DNA of 64,000 nucleotides from an uncultured Oscillospiraceae bacterium (GTDB lineage: Bacteria; Bacillota; Clostridia; Oscillospirales; Ruminococcaceae): positions 1-64,000 of the forward strand of contig CAKSPH010000010.1 in assembly GCA_934481355.1 (NCBI GenBank), in the 5' to 3' direction. Of this stretch, positions 8,450-15,869 are shown one piece after another; within the stretch, counting starts at the first letter, position 1, and every line of letters begins with the position of its first letter. Below the pieces are notes generated by a model. It ran no database searches. It saw only the letters and a list, made by a program, of their open reading frames with translations, and was not told where the DNA came from. Position numbers and translations under genes: made by a program.

Positions 8450-9938
8450 AACCTCAATCGAAGCGCAGGAAGAAGCAATCCGCAGGTATGCCAAGGAAAA
8501 TGGATATACCATCATTGCGGAGTACATAGACCGTGCTAAATCAGCTACTACAACGACAAAGCGTGACAGATTCAATCAGATGATAGAGGACAGCAAGGAC
8601 GGCGGATTCAGTGTCGTAATAGTCCATAAGTACGACAGATTCGCAAGGAACAGGCTGGATAGCACGGTAGCTAAAGCAATACTGGATAAGAATGGCGTGA
8701 GGGTAATATCAGTACTAGAGCCTACTGACGATACACCAGAGGGCGAACTGATGGAAGGTATGTTTGAATTACTGGCGCAGTATTACAGCAGTAATCTAGG
8801 CAGAGAGGTCATGAAAGGATTCAAGGTAAGGGCGAAGAAGTGTCTGCACAACGGTGGTATTGCTCCTCTTGGATATGATGTAGACTCTGACAGCAAAAAG
8901 CTGGTAATCAATGAGAATGAAGCCATAATCGTCCGTAAGATATTCGATATGTACACGTCAGGCTACGGATATAATACTATAATAGCACATCTGAATAAAT
9001 GCGGCTATGTGACTAAATACGGCAACGAATTCGCAAAGAACTCGCTGTACAGCATACTCCGGAACAAGAAATATGCCGGGTATTACGTCTACAATCAATG
9101 GGACGGAAAGCATAATCGACACAGAGCCAAGCCGGAAGATGAAGTAATATGTATCCCTGACGGAGTACCTGCAATAATCAATGAAGAAACATACGACAAA
9201 GCCGCTGAAATCATGGCAAAGCATAAGCTGTCGCCGGGAGCGAACACAGCTAAAACAACATATCTGCTAAGCGGAATGATACGGTGCGGTCACTGCGGTG
9301 CAATCATGACAGGAAACAGGAGAATGAACGGAAAGGGCTATACATACTGCTCCTATCGCTGTCAGCATAAGCAGTCAACGGAATGTGCCAACAAGGAAAT
9401 CAGGCATGATAGGATTGAAGAATATGTATTACAGGTGCTGGAACAGAACATATTCAACGAGGACTACATACCCGATATCATAGCCGAAATCAAGGAGCAG
9501 GCGGTATATTATAATGAGAATGTAGAATCCGAACTGAATGAGATATCCATGAAACTGGAACGGATAAAGATACGGCGTAAAAATATACTGAATGCTGTCG
9601 CTGATGGAATAGCCGAATCAGATTTCAAAGATATGCTGGAACAGCTCAAAGCCGATGAATATTCATGTATCAAACGTCAAAAAGCGCTCAGCACCACAGA
9701 AACTGATATAGATATATCTACCGCAGAACTGACCGAACGTATAAGCGAGCTGTCCATATACATCTATGAAAGAAATATAGCTGAATGCAAGAAATTCATA
9801 GGTCAGTATGTGAAAAGCGTGGTAGTATATGACACAAAGGTAGAGGTAACGGTCACGATACCATCTGAATTATTATGCGGCTGTGAATACTCATTGACCC
9901 GAAGCGTGGGAAGAAAATTCCTGCCTATGCCACGATAA
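8391..9938 (+). CDS. large serine recombinase 2 (CcrA/CcrB-like)
   Basis: 515 aa, same architecture as its neighbour: catalytic motif ARFSSDMQ (about residues 12-19), [17 protein letters not shown], recombinase domain with [10 protein letters not shown], zinc ribbon [11 protein letters not shown] ... [11 protein letters not shown] and a C-terminal coiled coil. GGAGGATAAACACC precedes the ATG at 8391, which lies inside the 3' end of the first recombinase gene. Residue-level divergence between the two is large enough that they probably act as distinct partners, as CcrA and CcrB do, rather than as a recent duplication. The product ends 12 bp before the tandem motif at 9951. Confidence 0.93.
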   Translation: MNENKNAVLYARFSSDMQHETSIEAQEEAIRRYAKENGYTIIAEYIDRAKSATTTTKRDRFNQMIEDSKDGGFSVVIVHKYDRFARNRLDSTVAKAILDKNGVRVISVLEPTDDTPEGELMEGMFELLAQYYSSNLGREVMKGFKVRAKKCLHNGGIAPLGYDVDSDSKKLVINENEAIIVRKIFDMYTSGYGYNTIIAHLNKCGYVTKYGNEFAKNSLYSILRNKKYAGYYVYNQWDGKHNRHRAKPEDEVICIPDGVPAIINEETYDKAAEIMAKHKLSPGANTAKTTYLLSGMIRCGHCGAIMTGNRRMNGKGYTYCSYRCQHKQSTECANKEIRHDRIEEYVLQVLEQNIFNEDYIPDIIAEIKEQAVYYNENVESELNEISMKLERIKIRRKNILNAVADGIAESDFKDMLEQLKADEYSCIKRQKALSTTETDIDISTAELTERISELSIYIYERNIAECKKFIGQYVKSVVVYDTKVEVTVTIPSELLCGCEYSLTRSVGRKFLPMPR

Positions 9939-9950
9939 CCTCTACTATTC

Positions 9951-9972
9951 TGACACCCATGCTGACACCCAT
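9951..9972 (-). repeat. tandem ATGGGTGTCA motif beside tRNA-Pro
   Basis: On the minus strand ATGGGTGTCA occurs twice, 12 bp apart (9972-9963 and 9960-9951). The same pair occurs just inside both ends of the tRNA-Thr prophage (15848-15869, 49789-49809). Reading away from tRNA-Pro the order is tRNA, terminator, AT-rich spacer, tandem motif, exactly as at tRNA-Thr. It is probably an integrase arm site or a remnant of a tyrosine-integrase element that used tRNA-Pro. Confidence 0.55.
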
Positions 9973-10051
9973 ACTCTCATATATACTCCAGGGAAAACAC
10001 GAACAAGCATTCATTTAACATCTATAAAAGATAGAGCTGAATACAAACGAA

Positions 10052-10083
10052 AATCCCTCTCGGAAAGCATTCCAAGAGGGATT
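10052..10083 (-). terminator. terminator of tRNA-Pro
   Basis: AATCCCTCT at 10052-10060 pairs with AGAGGGATT at 10075-10083. On the minus strand it is followed by a short T stretch. It lies 36 bp after the tRNA end. Confidence 0.7.
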
Positions 10084-10118
10084 CTGTATCTCTACCAACA
10101 CATGGGTAGAGAGCGTGA

Positions 10119-10195
10119 TGGTCGAGATGACAGGATTCGAACCTGCGACCTCTGCGTCCCGAACGCAGCGCTCTACCAAACTGAGCCACATCTCG
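10119..10195 (-). tRNA. tRNA-Pro (CGG)
   Basis: 77 nt including an encoded CCA. The acceptor stem CGAGATG/CATCTCG is fully paired. The anticodon stem CTGCG/CGCAG encloses the loop TTCGGGA, so the anticodon is CGG (proline). The T loop is TTCGAAT. It has a consensus promoter upstream and a terminator downstream. Its 3' end faces the mobile cassette, a common integration geometry. Confidence 0.95.
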
Positions 10196-10218
10196 GTATA
10201 TCTCTTATCGACTTTAAT

Positions 10219-10247
10219 ATTATATCACAGCCTATTGGATTTGTCAA
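10219..10247 (-). promoter_or_regulatory. tRNA-Pro promoter
   Basis: On the minus strand TTGACA (10247-10242) and TATAAT (10224-10219) are separated by 17 bp, with the tRNA starting 23 bp downstream of the -10 box. Confidence 0.85.
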
Positions 10248-10305
10248 GAGCTTTCTGGAAAAAAACTGATTTTTCTGAGTTTTTTGTTTCAAGAATTGAT
10301 ATTTG

Positions 10306-10417
10306 TAACCTCTAAAAACCGGGACGCGAGCAGATTTCGTGCATGATTTCTATCAGATGCAAGACGTTATACTAATTCCCAATACACATAATATGCACAG
10401 GAGGTTTTTAGAGGTTA
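10306..10417. repeat. 112-bp element with terminal inverted repeats
   Basis: A 15-bp perfect inverted repeat (TAACCTCTAAAAACC at 10306-10320, GGTTTTTAGAGGTTA at 10403-10417) bounds 82 bp of non-coding sequence. The same terminal word is found at 51238-51248/51363-51373 and once at 62867-62883, so this is a dispersed repeat family, possibly MITE-like. No transposase is present. Confidence 0.6.
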
Positions 10418-10426
10418 TCATAATAT

Positions 10427-10468
10427 ATACCGGCAAAACCTTACAAGATACCGGCAAAACCTTACAAG
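10427..10468. repeat. perfect tandem duplication of 21 bp
   Basis: ATACCGGCAAAACCTTACAAG at 10427-10447 is repeated without gap or mismatch at 10448-10468 (the unit is one base beyond twenty, so given here as ATACCGGCAAAACCTTACAA plus G). It is intergenic, downstream of the WYL gene. Nothing else was found between 10196 and 10541 beyond the tRNA promoter and the 112-bp element. Confidence 0.7.
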
Positions 10469-10541
10469 CCACGCCGGGATAGACCGGGCTCAGTGTTTAA
10501 GTTATAATGAAAGCAGTATTTGGACTGACATATTCCTCCTG

Positions 10542-11510
10542 TTATTTATACTGCCCGATCATCTTATCAAGCTCCGCCTTGTATTCCTCAACAAAATCAT
10601 CAGGCGCTATGACCTTTACCCAACTCCCCTGCGAAAGCAGATACATCATTATTCCCGTGCCGTAGACCTCCGCTTCGACAAGCGCCCTGCCGCCGCTGAT
10701 ATCCAGCACTACCGCAGTCGGAAGCCTGTCCAGTATCGCCTGCAAGGACGGTCCGCTGTACTCGAACCGGACAGTCCTGCACACGCCGGGGAACATGAAC
10801 TGTATCTTCTTCCGGAGCGCTCCCTCGTCGAAATCCACGCCGTGCGGAAGTTCGAATTTCGTGCGGTGTTCGACGACCGACGTTATCCTGTCCACCCGGA
10901 AATACACCGGAGAATAGCTCTTGTCCTCCGCCTTGTACGCGATGAGGTAGAAGTAATATTCGCTGAACATTATCGACGCGGGACGTATCGTGTGCGTTAC
11001 CCGGTCGCGGTTCATCTTGTAGTAGGTTATCGTAATTTCCGTGCGGGAGCGGATATCCCCGGCGAGCTTCCACAGCATATCCACAACGCCCTCGGAGCAG
11101 TCGTGCCGTACCTCGCAGTAGTGGTACTTTTCCTTGGAAATAAGGCTGTCAAGCAGCGCCTTATCCCTGGTGGAAGTGAACCTGCGGAGCTTCCCTATTA
11201 TCTCCAGCAATTCCGGCTTGCTGAATGCGCGGCTCCCTATCAGCACCTTTATCACCGCCAGAGTTTCGCTGTCCCGCAGGAAATCGTCTATCCGCAGGGT
11301 GTAGCACTTTGCGCTCCTGTCGTAGACAAGCTCCGCGTGACCTGTCAGATCCCGGTTTTCCGCCAGGAAACAGCGTATCTCGCTGATATCCCGGGCAATG
11401 CTCTTGGCGGAAACTCCGTATTCATTAGCAAGCTCATTGACCGTTATCTTCTCGCCGCGCATTCCCCGCAGGAATATCGCAAGGCAGCGTTCGTTCTTTT
11501 CTGTGCTCAT
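10542..11510 (-). CDS. WYL-domain transcriptional regulator
   Basis: 322 aa. The N-terminal winged helix-turn-helix covers about residues 5-60 (ITVNELANEYGVSAKSIARDI), followed by the WYL domain (about 125-215, with ITYYKMN, RPASIMFSEYYFYLIAY and FRVDRI) and a C-terminal WCX-like region ending at residue 322. WYL proteins sense ligands, often nucleotides or single-stranded nucleic acid, and regulate transcription; some control phage defence. No neighbouring target is obvious. The ATG at 11510 is preceded by GGAGGGCAT. Confidence 0.85.
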   Translation of the reverse strand: MSTEKNERCLAIFLRGMRGEKITVNELANEYGVSAKSIARDISEIRCFLAENRDLTGHAELVYDRSAKCYTLRIDDFLRDSETLAVIKVLIGSRAFSKPELLEIIGKLRRFTSTRDKALLDSLISKEKYHYCEVRHDCSEGVVDMLWKLAGDIRSRTEITITYYKMNRDRVTHTIRPASIMFSEYYFYLIAYKAEDKSYSPVYFRVDRITSVVEHRTKFELPHGVDFDEGALRKKIQFMFPGVCRTVRFEYSGPSLQAILDRLPTAVVLDISGGRALVEAEVYGTGIMMYLLSQGSWVKVIAPDDFVEEYKAELDKMIGQYK

Positions 11511-11573
11511 ATGCCCTCCACATCCAGTTCATGTTTGCATTTTACTACATTTTCCGAAGCAATTCAACATATT

Positions 11574-11798
11574 TCACGAAACCGGGTAAATAATTATATG
11601 ACCGCATTTCGGACATATCTTCACGGATTTGCTTTTCAGCTTCGTGCCACAACCCGGACAGAACAATTTCAACGGCAATAGATTCATGCGTTTCATCTCA
11701 CTTTCTGATAACATTGTACCATTCCACTGGGACGCGCCTTTGTCCGTATAAAATCTTCCCGATAAGCCATCATTACTAAATGTAAAGTTCCTGCACAC
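11574..11798 (-). CDS. 74 aa zinc-ribbon protein
   Basis: The C-terminal half has two CxxC knuckles (FCPGCGTKL and ICPKCGHI), a rubredoxin-like zinc ribbon. The start is uncertain: the longest frame uses GTG at 11798 without a clear ribosome binding site, and internal ATGs are possible. The N-terminal half is ordinary in composition and may be non-native. It could be a small regulator or a remnant of a larger gene. Confidence 0.4.
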   Translation of the reverse strand: MCRNFTFSNDGLSGRFYTDKGASQWNGTMLSESEMKRMNLLPLKLFCPGCGTKLKSKSVKICPKCGHIIIYPVS

Positions 11799-11901
11799 CT
11801 AGTATAGCACAACAATAGCTGTTTGTCAATGCGTCCCTTACTTCGAGTAAGTTCAGCAAAACCGGACAGTATGTTATACTTTTATTAAGGGGGCGGTCAG
11901 A

Positions 11902-12228
11902 ATGGGAACTCTTGGCGAAAGACTACGCGATCTTCGCAGCAAAAACGGAATAACTCAGGCGGAGCTTGCGGAAAAAATATTCGTGAGCGAAAGCTACATC
12001 GCGCTTATTGAATTGAACAAGCGGAATCCCAGCACCGAAATTCTCGGGAAGCTGTGCGATCACTTCGGCGTTTCAACAGATTATCTGCTGACCGGGGAAT
12101 CCTCCGAGGACGATATCCTGCACGTCAGGGAGTGGCGGAAACTGGTTTCCGGGCGGAGCGACCGTGAAATCACCAGCGCGCTGAAGCTGGTGCGCTCATT
12201 TTTCGAGAGCGTTGACGAAACAAAATGA
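11902..12228 (+). CDS. XRE-family HTH regulator
   Basis: 108 aa. A Cro/C1-type helix-turn-helix occupies residues 6-62 (LRDLRSKNGITQAELAEKI ... SESYIALIELNKRNPS). The short C-terminus has no recognised sensor domain. GGGGGCGG lies upstream of the ATG. A small palindrome CTTAC-TTCGA-GTAAG at 11838-11852 lies upstream and could be its own operator. It is followed by a small coupled-looking gene at 12289. Confidence 0.85.
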   Translation: MGTLGERLRDLRSKNGITQAELAEKIFVSESYIALIELNKRNPSTEILGKLCDHFGVSTDYLLTGESSEDDILHVREWRKLVSGRSDREITSALKLVRSFFESVDETK

Positions 12229-12288
12229 CCTTTACCCGGACGGTCGTCTGTCCGGGTGATTCTGTATCATTATCGTGAGGTGATACAG

Positions 12289-12426
12289 TTGACGGAAAAG
12301 GAACGTCTGATCTCAGAGCTTGTCGAGCTGCTTTCAGACCGGAGCGCTGACGATATCCGGCGGATAATTCAGCTTGTGAAAGAATATCTTTCGCTGGTTG
12401 ATGAAAACAGAAATTCCCCCGTGTGA
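12289..12426 (+). CDS. 45 aa helical peptide, TTG start
   Basis: GAGGTGATACAG precedes a TTG start. The product (MTEKERLISELVELLSDRSA at its start) is strongly amphipathic, with two short helices and no membrane segment. It lies 60 bp after the XRE gene and is probably co-transcribed, so a partner or antagonist of the regulator is possible. No family recognised. Confidence 0.5.
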   Translation: MTEKERLISELVELLSDRSADDIRRIIQLVKEYLSLVDENRNSPV

Positions 12427-12439
12427 CCGGGGGAATTTT
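12411..12439. terminator. bidirectional terminator between convergent genes
   Basis: AAATTCCCCC at 12411-12420 pairs with GGGGGAATTT at 12429-12438, with T/A runs on both sides. It serves the XRE unit and the convergent SHOCT gene. Confidence 0.8.
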
Positions 12440-12441
12440 CG

Positions 12442-13167
12442 TTATACTTTGGAAAGAAGCTCCGCTTTCTTGGCGTTGAATTCCTCGTCGGAAAGTATTC
12501 CGGCTTCCTTTAATGCGTTCAGCTTCTTGAGCTGCTCCAGCGGGTCGTCTGCGGGAGCGGCGGGCCTGGAAGCGTCCTTGTTCAGTTTGCCGAGTATCTT
12601 GTTTTCGCGGAGGAGGTCGAGCAGCTCGCGGCACTTCTGTGCCTGGCCGTATATCGAAACTCCGGTGAGCATTTCTACGCGGGTCATAAGCTCGTTACCC
12701 TCGTCGTCGAGGTGGGTTATCTGAATGTTGTTTTCCTGCTCCAGACTCTTGGTGTCGCTGCTGCTGGAAAGCAGGAACTCCGTGTTGCTGACCTGCCGCT
12801 TCACTATCTCGAACTTGACTACCCTGTCATACGGAATGGTGAACAGCTCGTCGCCGAACCATGAATTTTTAGTTTCCAGCTCCGGCTTGAAAATGAAGCT
12901 GTCCGGCATGATGTTGAATCCGAACGCGGTGGGATCCATTTTGCCGTTCGGCTTCTTCGGGAATCCCCCGAGGTACACCACCTGATACCGCGCGATACTG
13001 CCCTCGATGGGCGCTTTCGCTTCCGCCGCGAGCGCCTTGTGCTCGTCCATCTTTGCCTTTGCGTCCGCCATGCCCTCGCTCATCTTGGACTTTGCGTCCT
13101 TGAGCGCCGCGCCCGCCTTTTCGCCTGCCTGCGAAGCCTTGTCCTTCAACTGATCAAAAAATCCCAT
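12442..13167 (-). CDS. SHOCT-domain protein
   Basis: 241 aa. The ATG at 13167 has AGGAGGTAATTATC upstream; the longer frame to 13254 lacks one. The N-terminal ~60 residues are a lysine/alanine/glutamate-rich amphipathic helix (MGFFDQLKDKASQAGEKAGA). A central beta-rich domain follows. The C-terminus LEQLKKLNALKEAGILSDEE is a typical SHOCT motif, a short oligomerisation helix. The protein is cytosolic or peripheral; its role is unknown. Confidence 0.8.
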   Translation of the reverse strand: MGFFDQLKDKASQAGEKAGAALKDAKSKMSEGMADAKAKMDEHKALAAEAKAPIEGSIARYQVVYLGGFPKKPNGKMDPTAFGFNIMPDSFIFKPELETKNSWFGDELFTIPYDRVVKFEIVKRQVSNTEFLLSSSSDTKSLEQENNIQITHLDDEGNELMTRVEMLTGVSIYGQAQKCRELLDLLRENKILGKLNKDASRPAAPADDPLEQLKKLNALKEAGILSDEEFNAKKAELLSKV

Positions 13168-13273
13168 GATAATTACCTCCTGTCTGGGTTTGATACACTG
13201 ATTATAGCAAACCGGCAGGACATGGGAATGTCCGTGTAAAATTATTGTGGGCAAACCATCTGAATCAGGGGAT

Positions 13274-13352
13274 CCCTAAAAAAACAGTGTGAAAAGGAAA
13301 ACGGGCAGATTGCGCCGAATGCGGGGAGGTTTGACGAAGCCTGCGGTGTGCT
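13274..13352 (+). repeat. copy of a dispersed repeat (shared with 51235-51378)
   Basis: The words GAAAAGG.AAAACGGG.AGA, TGCGCCGAATGCG and GGAGGTTTGACGAAGC occur in the same order here and on the minus strand of 51235-51378, with a ~35-bp segment missing in this copy. A small open frame here is part of the repeat and not a gene. The rest of 13168-13469 holds only a likely promoter (TATAAT near 13415) for the micropeptide at 13470. Confidence 0.6.
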
Positions 13353-13469
13353 GTACATATTTTAAAATGTATCAGATTTTACGCCATTTCCGAAAAAAAT
13401 CATGGTATAATAAACACAGAAGGTTTGTTATAGTCCTTAAATGTCCATATTCCGGGGAGGTGAGATTCT

Positions 13470-13535
13470 ATGCAGTTTCTGTATATTCTTCTTATGCCAA
13501 TACTGATTTTACTTGACGCCGCAAAGAGGAAGTAA
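13470..13535 (+). CDS. 21 aa hydrophobic micropeptide
   Basis: GGGGAGGTGAGATTCT precedes the ATG. The product MQFLYILLMPILILLDAAKR is a single membrane helix with a basic C-terminus. It is far below the usual gene-calling limit. The strong ribosome binding site and the upstream TATAAT support expression. It could be a type I toxin-like or membrane regulatory peptide; this is inference. It ends 3 bp from the convergent ECF gene. Confidence 0.4.
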   Translation: MQFLYILLMPILILLDAAKRK

Positions 13536-13537
13536 AA

Positions 13538-14224
13538 TCACTTACCGGAAAACACACCGTACTTTGTCTTAAGCCGCTCCAGCTTTCTGCCGAGCGGCTT
13601 ATTAAGCGCCAGCAGGAAAACGACATTTGAAACGCAGTATACTGCAGTAACCGGAGCCGCCGAAGCTATCGCCGCAAGCCACAGTTCACCGGTGAAGCTC
13701 CCGCTCAGTGAAAGCACCGTCCACACGTCCATTACAAAAGAGTAGCCTATGCCTGCAAGCACTCCGAAAATGCACAGCGGCACCGGCTTATCAAGCAGAC
13801 CTTTTCTTCCGAGTATTCCGGCGGTGGCTCCGATCAGCCCCCAGCAGAGCATCTGGAACGGCGTCCACGGACCCTGTCCGAACCAGATATTCGAGATGAC
13901 CGCAGAAATAGCTCCGGTCATGAATCCCGCCTGCGGACCGAAATGCCGTGCAGACAGCGCAACGATGGCAGATACCGGTTTAAAAAACGGTACCGGAGCA
14001 AAAATGAACCTCCCGGCGGCGGAAAACGCGGTCATTACGGCGACCAGAATAAGTTCTCCCGCGGAGGGAGCCCTCTTCTCAAAGGAAAGGAAAAACGGAA
14101 TGCAGCACAGCAATGCTGCGGCCGCGCTTGCCGTCCAGTAACCCGCGCCCCCCGACAGGACTGCGCCTGAAACAGCGGCGGCGGCAACCCCTGCCGCCGC
14201 CAGAACAGATATCAGCTTCTTCAT
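13538..14224 (-). CDS. ECF transporter S component
   Basis: 228 aa integral membrane protein with about six helices. It has the S-component hallmark region FGPQAGFMTGAISAVISN followed by FGQGPWTPFQMLCWGLIG, and a helix 1 rich in alanine. S components bind a vitamin or cofactor and dock to a shared EcfA-EcfA'-EcfT module, which is not in this window. The motif set resembles cobalamin- or queuosine-precursor-type S units, but the substrate cannot be read. It overlaps the upstream gene by 4 bp, so the two are co-translated. Confidence 0.8.
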   Translation of the reverse strand: MKKLISVLAAAGVAAAAVSGAVLSGGAGYWTASAAAALLCCIPFFLSFEKRAPSAGELILVAVMTAFSAAGRFIFAPVPFFKPVSAIVALSARHFGPQAGFMTGAISAVISNIWFGQGPWTPFQMLCWGLIGATAGILGRKGLLDKPVPLCIFGVLAGIGYSFVMDVWTVLSLSGSFTGELWLAAIASAAPVTAVYCVSNVVFLLALNKPLGRKLERLKTKYGVFSGK

Positions 14225-15555
14225 TTCCTGTGTCTTTTTTCGATTCCTGCGAGGATATCGTCCACAGCATATCGGGACTTATCCCTTGAATCATCGTCGT
14301 CTGCGATGAGGTCGCGCCGATTCTTTGCCGCCAGGATATCAGCACTGCGGCGGCTTCCCTCCGGCTTCGCCCCACGGGATGGCGCTGCTGCGAGGGCGTC
14401 CTCAAGGTCGATTATGGATTTGCTGGATTTCCCGGACTGCTTTCCGGCGAGACCTCTGCCTATCTGCGGAGCCTCCGACTGGGCAAAGAATGCGTCAGGA
14501 CGCTTGGCCGGCTTCCCGGGCTCGCTCCTGATCTCGGGACTGACCTCGGGAGTCTCGGATTTCTCCGGTTTTATGGAGGTCTCCGGCTTTGCCGGAGTTT
14601 CGGCCGCAGGCATGGTATTCACAGTGCTGTCGATATATCGCTTCGCTGCCACAGGCGCGGGAAGCGTGGGCTTTTCCGGCGCAGGATTCTTCTGTGCGGC
14701 CGCCTTTGCGAGAGCTTCGAACAGCTTTGCCGCATTATCCTGCGGAGCAGGCTTCTGCGCTGGCTCTTCCTTCTTAGGAAGCGGAGAATTCAGCAGGGAA
14801 AGAACGTCCGCGTCAGACATTGAGGGAGCGGAGCTCCTGGGCTGAGTTTCCTTTTTCTCACCGTATGTAAACAGTATGCTGTCGGCTGTCGTTTTCTTCG
14901 CGGAAGATTCCTTAATAAACGAAGCGCTTCCGCTTGAATTCACGGCGAACTGCGGTGAAAGCGGCTCAGGCTCGTGGTTTTTCACCTGCGGAACTATCTC
15001 AGGGATAGGCTTTTCCGCAGATTTAGTGCGAAGGAAATCACACAGGATCAGGAGCGCACACGGGAGCACCGCCATCACAAAAATTCCCCATGGAGTTTTA
15101 GTGAAGGTAATGAACGTCCCGAGGAACGGACTGCACCAGCCCGCCTTCCCTATCATGGCGTTTTCGCTGATAACGGTGCTGTCTGAGCCGTTGACCAGTG
15201 AGAGATAGTACACGCCGTCGCTCAGCTTGAAGTCCGAGTAGTATCCCATCGCCAGCGGAGCGTTCCTGTCCATGGGATCGGTGCTGTAAAGCACAAGGTT
15301 CCCCTCCTCCAGATCATAAGGCGCACAGGATGTCGTGATGACAGCACTACCGGCAGGAACACTGTCATAATCGCTGCTGTCGCATATGAACAGGTTGAAT
15401 CCGAACACGCTGACTGTATTCGCTGACCCAAAGGCAGCAGCAGTGATTATCATCAGCAGACAGAGCAGCCCCAGCAGTCCGCTGATGGCGATTCCGGCTA
15501 TTCTTAATATTTTTTTACCCGAATTTATAAAAAACACCTCTTTTGCACTTGACAA
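14221..15555 (-). CDS. signal-peptidase-like membrane protein with long Pro/Ala/Glu-rich tail
   Basis: 444 aa. Helix 1 (about residues 17-43) and helix 2 (about 157-176) flank an extracytoplasmic domain of ~110 residues with the layout of the S24/S26 signal peptidase fold (VPAGSAVI, DLEEGNLVLY, AMIGKAGW). The usual catalytic Ser-Met dipeptide is not seen; DSSDYDS occupies the position. A low-complexity cytoplasmic tail of ~265 residues follows, rich in Pro, Ala, Glu and Ser. It may be a non-catalytic or unusual SipW-like peptidase. It overlaps the ECF S-component gene by 4 bp. Confidence 0.6.
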   Translation of the reverse strand: MSSAKEVFFINSGKKILRIAGIAISGLLGLLCLLMIITAAAFGSANTVSVFGFNLFICDSSDYDSVPAGSAVITTSCAPYDLEEGNLVLYSTDPMDRNAPLAMGYYSDFKLSDGVYYLSLVNGSDSTVISENAMIGKAGWCSPFLGTFITFTKTPWGIFVMAVLPCALLILCDFLRTKSAEKPIPEIVPQVKNHEPEPLSPQFAVNSSGSASFIKESSAKKTTADSILFTYGEKKETQPRSSAPSMSDADVLSLLNSPLPKKEEPAQKPAPQDNAAKLFEALAKAAAQKNPAPEKPTLPAPVAAKRYIDSTVNTMPAAETPAKPETSIKPEKSETPEVSPEIRSEPGKPAKRPDAFFAQSEAPQIGRGLAGKQSGKSSKSIIDLEDALAAAPSRGAKPEGSRRSADILAAKNRRDLIADDDDSRDKSRYAVDDILAGIEKRHRK

Positions 15556-15577
15556 ATCTCGGATTTAAGTATATAAT
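15549..15577 (+). promoter_or_regulatory. tRNA-Thr promoter
   Basis: TTGACA at 15549-15554 and TATAAT at 15572-15577, spacer 17 bp, consensus in both boxes. The tRNA starts 78 bp beyond the -10 box. Confidence 0.85.
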
Positions 15578-15655
15578 AATATAGTCACCGCAAAACGGTT
15601 ATTTTAATTATAACATAGCTGCGGCTTTATTTCAACCCTTTTTGCAGATTTTTTT

Positions 15656-15731
15656 GCTGGTATAGCTCAGTTGGTAGAGCAGCGCATTCGTAATGCGCAG
15701 GTCGTGGGTTCGAGTCCCATTCCCAGCTCCA
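15656..15731 (+). tRNA. tRNA-Thr (CGT), prophage attachment target
   Basis: 76 nt with encoded CCA. Acceptor stem GCTGGTA/TCCCAGC has one T-C mismatch. The anticodon stem GCGCA/TGCGC encloses TTCGTAA, anticodon CGT (threonine). The T loop is TTCGAGT. Its 3' half from 15682 is duplicated at 49859, marking the prophage attachment core. The gene remains complete because the prophage supplies the 3' end. Confidence 0.95.
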
Positions 15732-15857
15732 TATTGAGAACCCCCGCCAGATGGCTTGTAGAGCCGCCTGGCGGGGATTTTTGACGCCTGAAACCGCGAC
15801 GCGCAACAAATGTATTTTGCCGCGTTTTTGCGTACTTTTTCGCAAGTATGGGTGTCA
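15682..15857 (+). repeat. attL, left prophage attachment repeat
   Basis: The first 63 bp (15682-15744), from the anticodon stem through the tRNA 3' end, are identical to the copy beginning at 49859. A further ~110 bp, including the tRNA terminator and a GCGTACTTTTTCG word, match at about 85-90%. This sets the left prophage boundary. Confidence 0.9.
15742..15781 (+). terminator. tRNA-Thr terminator (attL copy)
   Basis: CCCCGCCAG at 15742-15750 pairs with CTGGCGGGG at 15768-15776, followed by ATTTTT. A second copy with the same arms is at 49918-49957 in attR. Confidence 0.85.
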
Positions 15858-15869
15858 ACATGGGTGTCA
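15848..15869 (+). repeat. tandem ATGGGTGTCA, probable integrase arm site (left)
   Basis: ATGGGTGTCA at 15848-15857 and 15860-15869, 12 bp apart, just inside the left end. The matching pair at the right end (49789-49809) is 11 bp apart. Short direct repeats flanking the core are the expected form of arm-type sites of tyrosine integrases. Between here and 15998 no gene was found. Confidence 0.5.

Larger units (their letters stand above)
100..9945. mobile_element. SCC-like cassette with two large serine recombinases
   Basis: Boundaries are approximate. The segment carries two adjacent large serine recombinases, a DUF927 helicase with a Walker A motif, and DUF1413, DUF1643 and DUF960 proteins. 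In staphylococci this combination defines the core of SCC elements (ccrA/ccrB, cch, a DUF1413 single-strand-binding protein, DUF1643, DUF960). No conjugation or phage structural genes are present. The left end carries an AT-rich cargo pair (285-1700), and the right end lies just past the second recombinase, next to tRNA-Pro. Attachment sites of serine recombinases share only a short core and could not be fixed by eye. The SCC relationship is inferred from gene content. Confidence 0.7.

Noticed and set aside
14306-14845. 179 aa plus-strand frame
   Set aside because: Antisense to the low-complexity tail of the signal-peptidase-like gene.
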